A stretch of 64,000 nucleotides of DNA from NCBI GenBank assembly GCA_965247995.1, contig OZ252041.1:372001-436000 (forward strand), written 5' to 3'. This document shows, piece after piece, positions 25,665-34,886 of this stretch; positions within the stretch are counted from its first letter, which is position 1, and each line of letters begins with the position of its first letter. The notes under the pieces were generated by a model. That model was not told the origin of the DNA. It did no database searches and saw only the letters and a list, made by a program, of their open reading frames with translations. The stretch comes from JASLZO01 sp965247995. Its GTDB lineage: Bacteria; Chloroflexota; Dehalococcoidia; UBA6926. Both the position numbers and the translations under genes were made by a program.

Positions 25665-26663
25665 ATGCCGAACATCTACTACGACGCAGACGCAGACCTC
25701 GATCTTCTCAAGAACGACATAGTCGCCGTGATTGGCTACGGAAGCCAGGGGCACGCACACGCGCTCAATCTCCGAGATACCGGCGTGAACGTGATGGTTG
25801 GCCTGTATCCAGGAAGTAGCTCCCGCGCACGGGCCGAGGCGGACGGCCTCACCGTGGGCAATGTTGACGAAGTGGCGCAGAAGGCGAGCATCATCATGAT
25901 GCTGATCCCGGACACGATGCAGCGCGCAGTGTACGAGGAATCAGTCCAGGAGCACCTGTCTCCGGGCAAGACGTTGATGTTCGCGCACGGCTTCAATATT
26001 CACTACAGCCAGATCGCTCCACCGCCGGGCGTTGACGTGTCGATGATCGCGCCGAAGGCCCCCGGTCATCGGGTACGGCAACTGTTCGAAAAGGGCGTCG
26101 GCACCCCAGCGCTTCTCGCCGTCCATCAAGATGAATCGGAAGCCGCGAGGGCGCGTGCTCTCGCGTACGCGAAGGGTATCGGCGCGACCCGCGCTGGCGT
26201 CATCGAGACGACCTTCGGCGAGGAAACGGAGACGGACCTGTTCGGTGAGCAGGCGGTGCTCTGCGGCGGCATATCAAGCCTGGTTAAGGCAGGCTTCGAA
26301 ACGCTCGTGGACGCCGGATACCAACCTGAGATCGCGTACTTCGAATGCCTTCATGAGATGAAGTTGATCGTAGACCTCATCTACCAAGGTGGCTTGGAGT
26401 ACATGCGGTACTCGGTCAGCGACACGGCGGAATACGGCGACTACGTATCTGGACCGAAGGTCATCGATGCCCACGTTCGCGAACGCATGCGTGACATCCT
26501 TGCCGGGGTCCAGGATGGAACGTTCGCCCGTCAGTGGATCAACGAGAACCAGGCTGGCAGGCCAAGCTTCAACACCCTGAAGCGGCGTGAGACCGAGCAT
26601 CTGATCGAGAACGTTGGCAGAGACTTGCGTTCGATGATGCCTTGGTTGAAAGACACCGTGTGA
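25665..26663 (+). CDS. ilvC: Ketol-acid reductoisomerase
   Basis: IlvC rearranges and reduces acetolactate and acetohydroxybutyrate. The 332 residues fit the short class I enzyme: YYDADADLDLL, the nucleotide motif VIGYGSQGHAHALNLRDTG, a cofactor loop with GSSSRARAEADG whose serines and arginines suggest NADPH, HGFNIHY, APKAPGHRVR, ETDLFGEQAVLCGG with metal-binding Asp and Glu, and ECLHEMKLIVDL. A 220-base gap with hairpins follows before leuA. Confidence 0.97.
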   Translation: MPNIYYDADADLDLLKNDIVAVIGYGSQGHAHALNLRDTGVNVMVGLYPGSSSRARAEADGLTVGNVDEVAQKASIIMMLIPDTMQRAVYEESVQEHLSPGKTLMFAHGFNIHYSQIAPPPGVDVSMIAPKAPGHRVRQLFEKGVGTPALLAVHQDESEAARARALAYAKGIGATRAGVIETTFGEETETDLFGEQAVLCGGISSLVKAGFETLVDAGYQPEIAYFECLHEMKLIVDLIYQGGLEYMRYSVSDTAEYGDYVSGPKVIDAHVRERMRDILAGVQDGTFARQWINENQAGRPSFNTLKRRETEHLIENVGRDLRSMMPWLKDTV

Positions 26664-26883
26664 CGGAGCCATTCAGGATCCGATGCGACCATCTCGCGCG
26701 CCCTCGACCGACGCTTCACCACAACGGGATGCAGACTGCGCCGGTCACTACTGGTACCTTGCGGCGACCGCGGGGGTACCGGTTGTCTGGTAACCGCCCC
26801 ACGGCCGAACCCAACCAGGATCTTCGGCGTGGAACCGATGCCGCAGGTCCTATTCCGGAGCAGGCAATCCAGGAGCGTACGGC
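26664..26883 (+). other. ilvC-leuA gap with two adjacent hairpins
   Basis: No gene is recognised here. GGTACC at 26753-26758 pairs with GGTACC at 26775-26780 around an inner GCGG/CCGC stem with a CGA loop; next to it CGGTT (26780-26784) pairs with AACCG (26792-26796), sharing base 26780. It is not followed by a U tract. It could be an RNA processing site or a control element for leuA. Confidence 0.4.
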
Positions 26884-28431
26884 ATGGTAGAAGCGATCAC
26901 GATTTTCGACACGACACTGCGGGACGGTGAACAGGCTGCTGGCGCTGGCCTGAATTGGGACGAGAAACTCGAAATCGCCAAACAACTCGACCGCCTTGGG
27001 GTCGACGTGATCGAGGCCGGTTTCCCGGCCTCCTCCCGAGGCAATCTTGCGACGGTCCAGCAGATTGCGAAGGATGTCCGACGGCCGATCATCGCTGGAC
27101 TCTCGCGGTGTGTCCTTGCAGATGTCGACGCAGCCTGGGAGGCACTAAGGGACGCCGCCCGCCCACGCATCCACGTCTTCATCTCCAGCTCTGACATCCA
27201 CTTGACCCATCAGCTCCGAAAGAGCCCGGAAGAGGTCATGGACCAAGCGATTCAGTGCGTCGAACGCGCGAAGTCGTACTGCGACGACGTCGAATTCTCA
27301 CCCATGGACGCGACCCGTACTGACTGGGATTTCATCTATCGCTTGGTCGGAGCAGCGATCGACGCCGGCGCAACGACGATCAACATCCCCGACACGGTCG
27401 GGTACGCAATCCCCGCCGAGTTTGGCGCGTTGATCGCTAGTGTGTTCGAGCGAGTGCCCAACATCGCGAAGGCGGTCGTCAGCGTCCATTGCCATAACGA
27501 CCTGGGTTTGGCCTCGGCGAACAGCCTCGCCGCCATCCAATCCGGGGCCCGTCAGATCGAAGTCTGTGTGAACGGAATCGGCGAACGTGCTGGCAATGCG
27601 TCCCTCGAAGAGGTTGTGATGGCCATCCACACCCGCCAAGACCTTTTCGGCGTCACGACGAACGTCGACACCACCCAAATCTACCGCGCAAGCCGCATGG
27701 TGAGCGACTACACAGGCTTCACGGTCCAGCCGAACAAGGCGATCGTCGGTGGCAACGCCTTCCGCCATGAGTCCGGGATACACCAAGACGCGATGTTGAA
27801 GGCGCCCATCACCTTCGAGATCATGCAGCCTGAGTCCGTCGGGGTGCCCGGGAGTTCGCTCGTGCTCGGCCGGCAGAGTGGCCGCGCCGCACTCCAAGCC
27901 CGCCTGAAAGACCTGGGATTCGATGTCCAGGGTGAGGAGTTGCTGCGCGTGTACGAGACCTTCAATGAGCTCGCGGACAAGAAGGACAGTGTCACTGATC
28001 GGGACCTTGAGGCTCTGATGGGCGAGGACCGCCGGACGACCGGTTCCGAGATCTACACGCTCGATCACGTTCAAGCGTTTTCGGGCGCACCTGGTGTGCC
28101 AACCGCCACTGTCCGAATGACGGACCCGCAGGGTGAGTCACACGTTGCAAGCGCTATTGGCACGGGCCCCATCGACGCGGTCTACCAGGCCATATCACAG
28201 GTCGTCGGTGAGCAGAACAAACTCGTCGAGTACCGCGTTGAAGCCGTCACCGAGGGTCTTGATTCGATGGCGGATGTGACGCTGCGCATCGAGCGGGACG
28301 GGACGACCTACGTGGGTCGTGGCGCGGATACCGATATCGTGGTCGCCAGCAGCAAAGCGTACGTCGACGCGCTGAATCGCTTGATCATGAACGCACACCG
28401 TGCGACCAGCATCATGACGGGCCCGCGCTAA
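26884..28431 (+). CDS. leuA: 2-Isopropylmalate synthase
   Basis: LeuA condenses acetyl-CoA with 2-oxoisovalerate, the first committed step to leucine. The 515 residues show FDTTLRDGEQAAGAG, the metal site SVHCHNDLGLASANSLAA, GIGERAGNASLEEVVMA, the HESGIHQD segment and a C-terminal LeuA regulatory domain (from about 390) with the ending typical of leucine-inhibited enzymes. It differs from the paralogue cimA downstream in having the LeuA-type substrate segment SPMDATRTDWDFI. ATG start. Confidence 0.95.
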   Translation: MVEAITIFDTTLRDGEQAAGAGLNWDEKLEIAKQLDRLGVDVIEAGFPASSRGNLATVQQIAKDVRRPIIAGLSRCVLADVDAAWEALRDAARPRIHVFISSSDIHLTHQLRKSPEEVMDQAIQCVERAKSYCDDVEFSPMDATRTDWDFIYRLVGAAIDAGATTINIPDTVGYAIPAEFGALIASVFERVPNIAKAVVSVHCHNDLGLASANSLAAIQSGARQIEVCVNGIGERAGNASLEEVVMAIHTRQDLFGVTTNVDTTQIYRASRMVSDYTGFTVQPNKAIVGGNAFRHESGIHQDAMLKAPITFEIMQPESVGVPGSSLVLGRQSGRAALQARLKDLGFDVQGEELLRVYETFNELADKKDSVTDRDLEALMGEDRRTTGSEIYTLDHVQAFSGAPGVPTATVRMTDPQGESHVASAIGTGPIDAVYQAISQVVGEQNKLVEYRVEAVTEGLDSMADVTLRIERDGTTYVGRGADTDIVVASSKAYVDALNRLIMNAHRATSIMTGPR

Positions 28432-28473
28432 AAACGCCCATCATCAATCGCGATACGGGACAAGGAGCCACCG

Positions 28474-29889
28474 TTGCCAACGCCAGCGAAGACACTTTTT
28501 CAGAAGATCTGGGATTCTCACATCGTGCGCGAAGCCGCCGGCGAACCAGAAATCGTGTACGTCGACCTCCATCTGATCCACGAAGTCACCTCGCCCCAGG
28601 CATTCGAGGGACTCAGAGTCGCCGGGCGGAAGGTCCGCCGACCCGATCTCACCGTCGCCACCGTCGACCACAACGTCCCAACGACGAATCGGTCGGCGCC
28701 GATCGATGACCCGATCTCGCGTCAACAGGTCGAAGTCCTCGAACAGAACACGAAGGAGTTCGGGATCACGTTCTACGGCATGCGCAGCCAAGAACAGGGG
28801 ATCGTGCATATCATCGGCCCGCAGCTGGGACTGACGAGGCCAGGAATGGTCATCGCTTGCGGCGACAGCCACACGGCGACTCACGGCGCGTTCGGGTCTA
28901 TCGCTATGCCGATCGGCACATCACAGGTCGAGCACGTCCTGGCCACGCAATGCCTCGTCCAGGCCAGGCCAAAGACCATGCAAATCCGCGTCGACGGCTC
29001 TCTTCCACAGGGCGTCGCGGCGAAAGACGTCATCCTCGGCATCATCAAACGCATCGGGGTCGATGGAGGCATTGGGTATGCCGTCGAGTACACCGGCGAC
29101 GTGATCCGATCGCTGGGCATGGAAGGGCGGATGACCATCTGCAACATGTCGATCGAAGCCGGCGCACGCGTCGGCATGGTATCCCCGGACGACACTACAT
29201 TCGAGTTCGTGCGTGGCCGCCGTTTCGCGCCGCAGGCAGCCGAGTTCGAACGCGCGGTCGAATACTGGCAAAGCTTGGCAACCAGCGACGGCGCTGAGTT
29301 CGACTCGACAGTTGAGATCGACGCCGGTGAGCTAGAACCGTACGTCACGTGGGGAACCAACCCTGGACACGTCGTCTCGATCACGGACCGTGTCCCGGAC
29401 CCATCGAGTTTTGAATCTGACACGGACCGGCGCTCTGCCGAACGCGCGCTCGAGTACATGGACCTCCAGCCGGGCACGCGTCTTCAGGACGTGAAGCTGG
29501 ATCGGGTTTTCATCGGGTCCTGCACCAATTCGAGGTTGGCAGATCTCCGGGCAGCGGCCGAGGTGCTACACGGACACCGCGTCGACCCACACGTCACGGC
29601 CATCGTGGTGCCGGGCTCCACGTTCGTGAAGTATCAGGCCGAGCAGGAGGGTCTGGACCAAGTATTCGTCGACGCCGGGTTCGAATGGCGAGAGGCCGGA
29701 TGCTCGATGTGCCTGGGAATGAACCCAGACATCCTGCAACCACACGAGCGCTGCGCCTCGACCAGCAACCGAAACTTCGAGGGACGCCAAGGCCCTGAGG
29801 GCCGCACCCACCTCATGAGCCCCCAAATGGCCGCGGCTGCAGCGGTTACTGGGCACCTCGTAGACATTCGCGAATGGGACTTCCGTTAA
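28474..29889 (+). CDS. leuC: 3-Isopropylmalate dehydratase, large subunit
   Basis: LeuC carries the 4Fe-4S cluster that isomerises 2- to 3-isopropylmalate. The 471 residues include TLFQKIWDSHIV at the start, CGDSHTATHGAFG, the cluster cysteines in IGSCTNSRLADLR and AGCSMCLGMNPD, and ASTSNRNFEGRQG. The TTG start lies behind AAGGAG. The length matches the bacterial type I subunit. leuD follows. Confidence 0.96.
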   Translation: MPTPAKTLFQKIWDSHIVREAAGEPEIVYVDLHLIHEVTSPQAFEGLRVAGRKVRRPDLTVATVDHNVPTTNRSAPIDDPISRQQVEVLEQNTKEFGITFYGMRSQEQGIVHIIGPQLGLTRPGMVIACGDSHTATHGAFGSIAMPIGTSQVEHVLATQCLVQARPKTMQIRVDGSLPQGVAAKDVILGIIKRIGVDGGIGYAVEYTGDVIRSLGMEGRMTICNMSIEAGARVGMVSPDDTTFEFVRGRRFAPQAAEFERAVEYWQSLATSDGAEFDSTVEIDAGELEPYVTWGTNPGHVVSITDRVPDPSSFESDTDRRSAERALEYMDLQPGTRLQDVKLDRVFIGSCTNSRLADLRAAAEVLHGHRVDPHVTAIVVPGSTFVKYQAEQEGLDQVFVDAGFEWREAGCSMCLGMNPDILQPHERCASTSNRNFEGRQGPEGRTHLMSPQMAAAAAVTGHLVDIREWDFR

Positions 29890-29912
29890 CAAGAGAGGTG
29901 GGCACGAAGGCG

Positions 29913-30536
29913 ATGGAACCGTTCAAGCACCACACCGGAATCGTCCTCCCATTGGACCGGCCAAACGTCGATACCGACTCGATCATCCCCGCCCGTTATC
30001 TCAAACGGATTGAAAAGAGCGGCTTCGGACCCTTCCTCTTCAGGGACTGGCGGTTCTCGTCCGACGATACGCCAATCCAAGACTTCATCCTCAATGACCA
30101 GGCGTATGAGGGATGCTCAGTGGTGGTCGCAGGCAGGAATTTCGGTAGCGGTTCCTCCCGCGAGCACGCGGTGTGGGCCTTGACCGACTACGGGTTCAAG
30201 GCCGTCATTTCATCGAGCCTGGCCGATATCTTCCACAAGAACTGCTTCGAGAACGGACTGGTTCCAGTTCTGCTGCCGGAAGAGGCCGTGAACCAAATCA
30301 TGCGGAACGCACAAGAGCGCTCGGGCTATCGGCTCACGGTGGACCTCGAGGCATGCGAGGTCTCCGACGACGCGGGAATACGCGCATCGTTCGTGATCCA
30401 CGAGGACCCACAAACCCACGATTTTCGGCGAAATACGCTGCTCAACGGGCTGGACGAGATCGGGCTTACGTTCCAGCACGAGGACATGATCACCTCGTAC
30501 GAGAAGCGGCGGGCCGAGTCAGGCGTCCCGGTCTAG
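29913..30536 (+). CDS. leuD: 3-Isopropylmalate dehydratase, small subunit
   Basis: LeuD closes the active site of LeuC. The 207 residues contain the start F-x-x-H-T-G-I-V, NVDTDSIIPARYLKRI, GRNFGSGSSREHAVWAL and SSLADIFHKNCFENGLVPVLL. I chose the ATG at 29913 after GAGAGGTGG; a GTG at 29898 in the same frame is possible, and a start inside leuC is unlikely. Confidence 0.95.
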   Translation: MEPFKHHTGIVLPLDRPNVDTDSIIPARYLKRIEKSGFGPFLFRDWRFSSDDTPIQDFILNDQAYEGCSVVVAGRNFGSGSSREHAVWALTDYGFKAVISSSLADIFHKNCFENGLVPVLLPEEAVNQIMRNAQERSGYRLTVDLEACEVSDDAGIRASFVIHEDPQTHDFRRNTLLNGLDEIGLTFQHEDMITSYEKRRAESGVPV

Positions 30537-30603
30537 GCGCGAAGCGTCAAAACGACCTTATTGCCGCCTTGCCTACGTTGAATTCGCCGAGACCGTAAGG
30601 ACC

Positions 30604-31740
30604 ATGGACTATCGGATAGCCCGGCTACCCGGGGATGGGATCGGCCCCGAGGTGACCGCCCAGGCGACGAGGGTGCTCGAGGCGATCGGTGTCAGATTCG
30701 GCCATGCGTTCACCTTCCTCGACGGCTTGGTTGGCGGGATCGCGATTGACGAAACGGGTGAGCCCCTGCCCGATGAAACGCTCGAGATCTCCCGTGACGC
30801 GGATGCCGTGCTCTTCGGCGCGGTCGGCGGGCCTAAGTGGGATGACCCCAGCGCCCGGACGCGACCAGAGGCCGGCCTGCTCGCCATCCGAAAGGCGCTC
30901 GGGCTCTTCGCGAACCTGCGCCCCGTCAAAGCCCACCCGGACCTGATCGACTCGTCTCCAATCGCCCGACGGCTCATCGAGGGGGTCGACCTAGTCGTCG
31001 TCCGCGAATTGACCGGCGGGCTCTACTTCGCTCCGCCGAAACGACGATGGTCCACCTCGCGCGGCCGTCGCGCGGTCGATTCGTTGAAATACACGGAGCA
31101 AGAGATCCGGCGCGTCCTCCAAGTGGCGTTTGACCTCGCCCGCGCCAGGCAGGGGCGCCTGGCGTCGGTCGATAAGGCGAACGTGTTGGAGTCGTCGCGG
31201 CTCTGGCGCGAGATCGCCCAGGAGATGGCCGAGGAGAACTCGGACATCGAGATCCGTCACGTGTTGGTGGATGCTTGCGCGATGCACTTGATTCAACGAC
31301 CGGGCGATTTCGACGTCATCGTGACCGAGAATATGTTCGGAGACATCCTCACGGACGAGGCGTCAGTGCTTGCCGGGTCGATGGGAATGCTGCCCTCAGC
31401 AAGCCTCGGCACGCGCCGAGTCAGGAAGCGAAATGGCGGACCGTTCGGCCTCTATGAGCCAATCCACGGATCGGCGCCCGACATTGCGGGCCAGGGCGTC
31501 GCGAACCCCTTGGCCGCGATCCTCAGTGCCGCGATGATGCTGCGCCTCTCGTTCGGGTTGGAGGCGGAAGCCGTGGCGATCGAAGCTGCAGTGGACGCAA
31601 CTATCGCTTCTGGGTTCAGGACCGCCGACCTCGGGACAGCCGTCTCCCGAACCGACACCGTCTCGACTACCGTCATGGCAGATGCAGTCATTGACCGTAT
31701 CCACGAACCGTCGCGCACACGAGTCCCGCGGCCGCTCTAG
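30604..31740 (+). CDS. leuB: 3-Isopropylmalate dehydrogenase
   Basis: LeuB oxidises and decarboxylates 3-isopropylmalate with NAD. The 378 residues show LPGDGIGPEVTAQA, DAVLFGAVGGPKWDD, the arginine-rich substrate site RPEAGLLAIRKAL and VVRELTGGLYFAPPKR, the metal-binding FDVIVTENMFGDILTDEAS and the NAD motif YEPIHGSAPDIAGQGVANP. ATG start, 67 bases after leuD. Confidence 0.96.
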   Translation: MDYRIARLPGDGIGPEVTAQATRVLEAIGVRFGHAFTFLDGLVGGIAIDETGEPLPDETLEISRDADAVLFGAVGGPKWDDPSARTRPEAGLLAIRKALGLFANLRPVKAHPDLIDSSPIARRLIEGVDLVVVRELTGGLYFAPPKRRWSTSRGRRAVDSLKYTEQEIRRVLQVAFDLARARQGRLASVDKANVLESSRLWREIAQEMAEENSDIEIRHVLVDACAMHLIQRPGDFDVIVTENMFGDILTDEASVLAGSMGMLPSASLGTRRVRKRNGGPFGLYEPIHGSAPDIAGQGVANPLAAILSAAMMLRLSFGLEAEAVAIEAAVDATIASGFRTADLGTAVSRTDTVSTTVMADAVIDRIHEPSRTRVPRPL

Positions 31741-31766
31741 ATGGCCCCGCGAGGCATGGGAGTCGC

Positions 31767-33383
31767 ATGATGCCCAACGCAATCGTTCTGTACGATACGA
31801 CGCTCCGGGATGGGACCCAGCAGGAAGGGATATCGCTGACCGTCAAGGATAAGCTCGACATCACCCGCGAGCTCGACGGCTTGGGCATTCACATCATCGA
31901 GGGCGGCTGGCCATTCTCCAACCCCAAAGACGAAGAGTATTTTCGCCAAGTCCGATCGCTCGATCTCAAGCACGCGCGCATCGCTGCCTTCGGTTCCACG
32001 CGGCGGGCCAACGTCCGCGTCGAAAACGACACTCAGGTTCAAGCGCTGATCGATTCAGGAGCGCCCATCGTGACCATCGTCGGCAAATCGTGGGACCTCC
32101 ACGTCTCCGACGTCCTGGAAACGACCTTGGAGGAGAACCTCGCAATGGTGTCCGATACGGTCACCCACCTGCGAGCCGCGGGACGCGAGGTCCACTACGA
32201 CGCGGAACACTTCTTCGACGGGTTCGACGCCAACGAATCCTACGCCCTCGAGAGTCTCCGGTCCGCAGCAGATGCGGGCGCGGCCGTGCTCCACCTCTGC
32301 GACACGAACGGCGGGGTCCTACCGGAACGGCTCGCGGAAGTCATTGATCGCGTCCGAGCAGCGGTCTCCACGCCGCTAGGAATCCACGTCCATAACGACG
32401 GCGACCTCGCAGTTGCCAACTCGCTGACGGCCGTTCGGCATGGCGTTGTCCAAGTACAAGGCACCATCAACGGGTACGGCGAGCGGTGTGGGAACGCCAA
32501 TCTCTGCTCGATCATTGGTGGCCTGCAGGCAAAGATGGGTATCGACGTCGTATCGCCAGAACAGTTGGGCCGGTTGACAAGCGTTTCAGCCGCAGTTGCC
32601 GAGCTGGTTAATACATCTCTGAACGCGTCCCAACCCTATGTCGGAGCCCGTGCCTTCACCCACAAAGGCGGACTCCACGCCGCCGCCGTGGCCAAAATCG
32701 AACGGAGCTACGAACACATGGACCCATCGGTCGTCGGCAACAACCGCCGTGTGCTGGTGTCCGAGTTGTCCGGGCGGAGCAATGTCATCGCCGCCAGCCG
32801 CACAGCCGGTGTCGAACTGCAACCAGACGTTGCACGAGGGATTCTCGAACAGGTCAAGAGCGCCGAGGCCGTCGGCTTCCAGTACGAAGGGGCGGAGGCA
32901 TCGTTCGAGATGTTGGTCCGGAGAGCCACCCCTGGCCACGTACCTGCCTTCGAACTCGAGGACTTCATGGTCATCGTTGAGAATCTACGGCGCACGCCCG
33001 CACGACGGGACGAATCCCAGGACCTGCGGGGAGACGACCTGCTCTCCGAAGCCATGGTCAAAGTTCGAGTCGGCGAAGCTCGCTACCATACCGCCGCCGA
33101 GGGGAATGGCCCGGTCAACGCGCTTGATGCCGCCCTGCGAAAAGCCCTTCGCGAGCACTACCCGGACATCGATATCGTTCGGCTGACGGACTACAAAGTG
33201 AGAATCCTCAACGAGGAAGGGGCTACCGGCGCCGCGGTCCGCGTCCTCGTTGAATCGACGGACGGCGACAATATTTGGCGGACCGTCGGGAGCTCGACCA
33301 ACATCATTTACGCCTCTTGGCAGGCGCTTACCGATGCGCTCGAGTACTGGCTCCACAAGTGGGGCCCGTTGTCTCCCGCGTAA
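31767..33383 (+). CDS. cimA: (R)-citramalate synthase
   Basis: CimA condenses acetyl-CoA and pyruvate to citramalate, giving 2-oxobutyrate for isoleucine through LeuCDB without threonine deaminase. The 538 residues start YDTTLRDGTQQEGISL and IHIIEGGWPFSNPKDEEYF, which is diagnostic of the long CimA branch as opposed to LeuA; HVHNDGDLAVANSLTAV, GYGERCGNANLCSIIGGLQ and AFTHKGGLHAAAV follow, then the regulatory domain. The length also fits. It sits in the leucine operon so that LeuCDB can serve both branches. Confidence 0.93.
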   Translation: MMPNAIVLYDTTLRDGTQQEGISLTVKDKLDITRELDGLGIHIIEGGWPFSNPKDEEYFRQVRSLDLKHARIAAFGSTRRANVRVENDTQVQALIDSGAPIVTIVGKSWDLHVSDVLETTLEENLAMVSDTVTHLRAAGREVHYDAEHFFDGFDANESYALESLRSAADAGAAVLHLCDTNGGVLPERLAEVIDRVRAAVSTPLGIHVHNDGDLAVANSLTAVRHGVVQVQGTINGYGERCGNANLCSIIGGLQAKMGIDVVSPEQLGRLTSVSAAVAELVNTSLNASQPYVGARAFTHKGGLHAAAVAKIERSYEHMDPSVVGNNRRVLVSELSGRSNVIAASRTAGVELQPDVARGILEQVKSAEAVGFQYEGAEASFEMLVRRATPGHVPAFELEDFMVIVENLRRTPARRDESQDLRGDDLLSEAMVKVRVGEARYHTAAEGNGPVNALDAALRKALREHYPDIDIVRLTDYKVRILNEEGATGAAVRVLVESTDGDNIWRTVGSSTNIIYASWQALTDALEYWLHKWGPLSPA

Positions 33384-33402
33384 GACGTCCAGGGAAACGC
33401 CA

Positions 33403-34278
33403 ATGAACCGCAGCGACCGAGTACGCACGGACGAGTCGGGGATCGTGTTCGCACGGTCACAGGATGGAGAAGAAGTACGGCTGGCGGGGATCGGCCGGAT
33501 GCACTTCTTCCGGCTCGCAGGCGCCACTCCAGAAGAGGCGACGGACGAGCAGGTCGACCGGTATTTCACGCTGCGTTCCGAGGAGGAACGTTCCGGTCAG
33601 CGAGCCACCGAGGTCCTCCGAAACGAGTCTGCGACCGATATGGTGACACGCGAACTTGGCATCTTCAATCTGCCTCAGGTCCTCGGGAACGATGACGTCG
33701 CCGGCGCGGGAATGTCCGCCCCAAACATGCCGACGCTGCCCCCAACGACAACAGCACTGACTCCAACTTCACCCCCTGCACAGGGTGTTGGCACGACGCA
33801 ACAGGCCGTTGATCCGACTCGTCGAAGAACCGCAACGGGCGGGCTCCCCCCGGCGCCCAGATACGTCCCGAGCGCGGCTCCCTCCACCGGCGCAACTCCA
33901 CCGAGTCCCGCAGCCACGGCACAGATCCCGCCGACCAACGAAGATGCCCCACAGAGTGCATACGTCCGGCGGGATGGCGTAGTCCTCTACCTCCAATCGC
34001 CAGACGGGTCGGAGCAGCGGGTGACGCAGTACATCCGCACGCACTTCCTGCAGATGATCGAGCGGGACATCACCGTTGCTACCGACCAGGACATCGAGAT
34101 GTGGTTCAAGCTACAAGGGAGCCTCGAAGCAGGCACAACGCTCCAGGAGGCGAGATCCCGCAACCTCCTGACGGAGGCGCTTCAAGCGGCTGGGAAGCTC
34201 AACCGGGCTGACCTAGAGGTGCTCCAACAATCGATCAACGCTTGGATCGACGCGCGGCGGGACGCCGCCTCTAGCTGA
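33403..34278 (+). CDS. Unknown protein with duplicated domain and Pro/Thr-rich linker
   Basis: I do not recognise this 291-residue protein. The N-terminal 80 residues and the C-terminal 105 look like two copies of one domain: SGIVFARSQDGEEVRLAGIGRM against DGVVLYLQSPDGSEQRVTQYIR, followed by H-F-F-R-L against H-F-L-Q-M and then D-E-Q-V-D-R-Y-F-T-L against D-Q-D-I-E-M-W-F-K-L. About 105 residues of Pro, Thr, Ala and Gly join them. It starts 19 bases after cimA behind AGGGAA and so is the last gene of the BCAA operon, which does not by itself prove a role there. Confidence 0.6.
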   Translation: MNRSDRVRTDESGIVFARSQDGEEVRLAGIGRMHFFRLAGATPEEATDEQVDRYFTLRSEEERSGQRATEVLRNESATDMVTRELGIFNLPQVLGNDDVAGAGMSAPNMPTLPPTTTALTPTSPPAQGVGTTQQAVDPTRRRTATGGLPPAPRYVPSAAPSTGATPPSPAATAQIPPTNEDAPQSAYVRRDGVVLYLQSPDGSEQRVTQYIRTHFLQMIERDITVATDQDIEMWFKLQGSLEAGTTLQEARSRNLLTEALQAAGKLNRADLEVLQQSINAWIDARRDAASS

Positions 34279-34295
34279 ACTCGACCGCCCTTCGG

Positions 34296-34589
34296 TTAGT
34301 CGTCCCCGTCATCGAGATCGAGTTCGTCTTCGAAGATCTGCAATCCCAGGCGCCCCGCGGCGCTCACGATTGCAAGCTCCCAGACGGCCTGCGGAGTCAG
34401 CCCAGCCACCGGTTCCAAGTACGGACATGAGTGGAACGACTCGCCGAGCGCCGTCACTGCGTGTTCCTCGGCAGCAACCACGCCTTCGCGCCAACCTTCC
34501 TCGCGGTCCCCACCTCGAATCCATGCAGGGGGATGGTCACGAAGGTGCTCGAATATGCTCTCCTCGCCGGGCTGGAAATGCTCTTCCAT
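34296..34589 (-). CDS. Small acidic protein, function unknown
   Basis: A 97-residue protein with an N-terminal MEEHFQPGEESIFEHL and a strongly acidic C-terminus (ELDLDDGDD). The ATG at 34589 has GGGAGG nine bases upstream, better than the two starts further up. No family is recognised. It converges on the duplicated-domain gene. Confidence 0.55.
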   Translation of the reverse strand: MEEHFQPGEESIFEHLRDHPPAWIRGGDREEGWREGVVAAEEHAVTALGESFHSCPYLEPVAGLTPQAVWELAIVSAAGRLGLQIFEDELDLDDGDD

Positions 34590-34714
34590 CGGATACATCC
34601 TCCCAGCAGGGGCCGGAAACGATTTCCAATAGACGCCATGTGTCACATGCGCCAGAAGGAGATCGCCACGGCTGCTTTGAGCCCGCGCCTAGACCCCCTT
34701 GGGAGGCCTATTTG

Positions 34715-34723
34715 AGTGTACCA
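34715..34723 (-). promoter_or_regulatory. Possible extended -10 promoter for the small acidic protein
   Basis: TGG-TACACT on the minus strand, about 125 bases upstream of that gene's start. The remaining 34590-34886 stretch shows no gene or clear promoter for gnd. Confidence 0.25.
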
Positions 34724-34886
34724 AAAGCGCCGCATCCGCCGCTCTCCCAAATCGGCGCGAGGGTTGGTCCGCGGCGTTCGGTGCAGGATGGGGCAACACG
34801 TTCCCAGTCGCGCCAGGTACCCTTACAGAAAGTCGGGGAAACCTCTCCGCCGAACGTCACATCACCGCGGGAAGGGGCGCGATCGC

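Noticed and set aside
26664..26883. Second T-box before leuA
   Set aside because: GGTACC resembles part of a T-box bulge, but there is no AGGGTGGTACCGCG core, no Stem I and no terminator with U run.
27298..28074. 258-codon open frame on the minus strand
   Set aside because: Antisense to leuA.
34716..34886. Longer start for gnd
   Set aside because: The frame is open upstream, but the ATG at 34887 fits the nucleotide-binding fold start and has a ribosome site.
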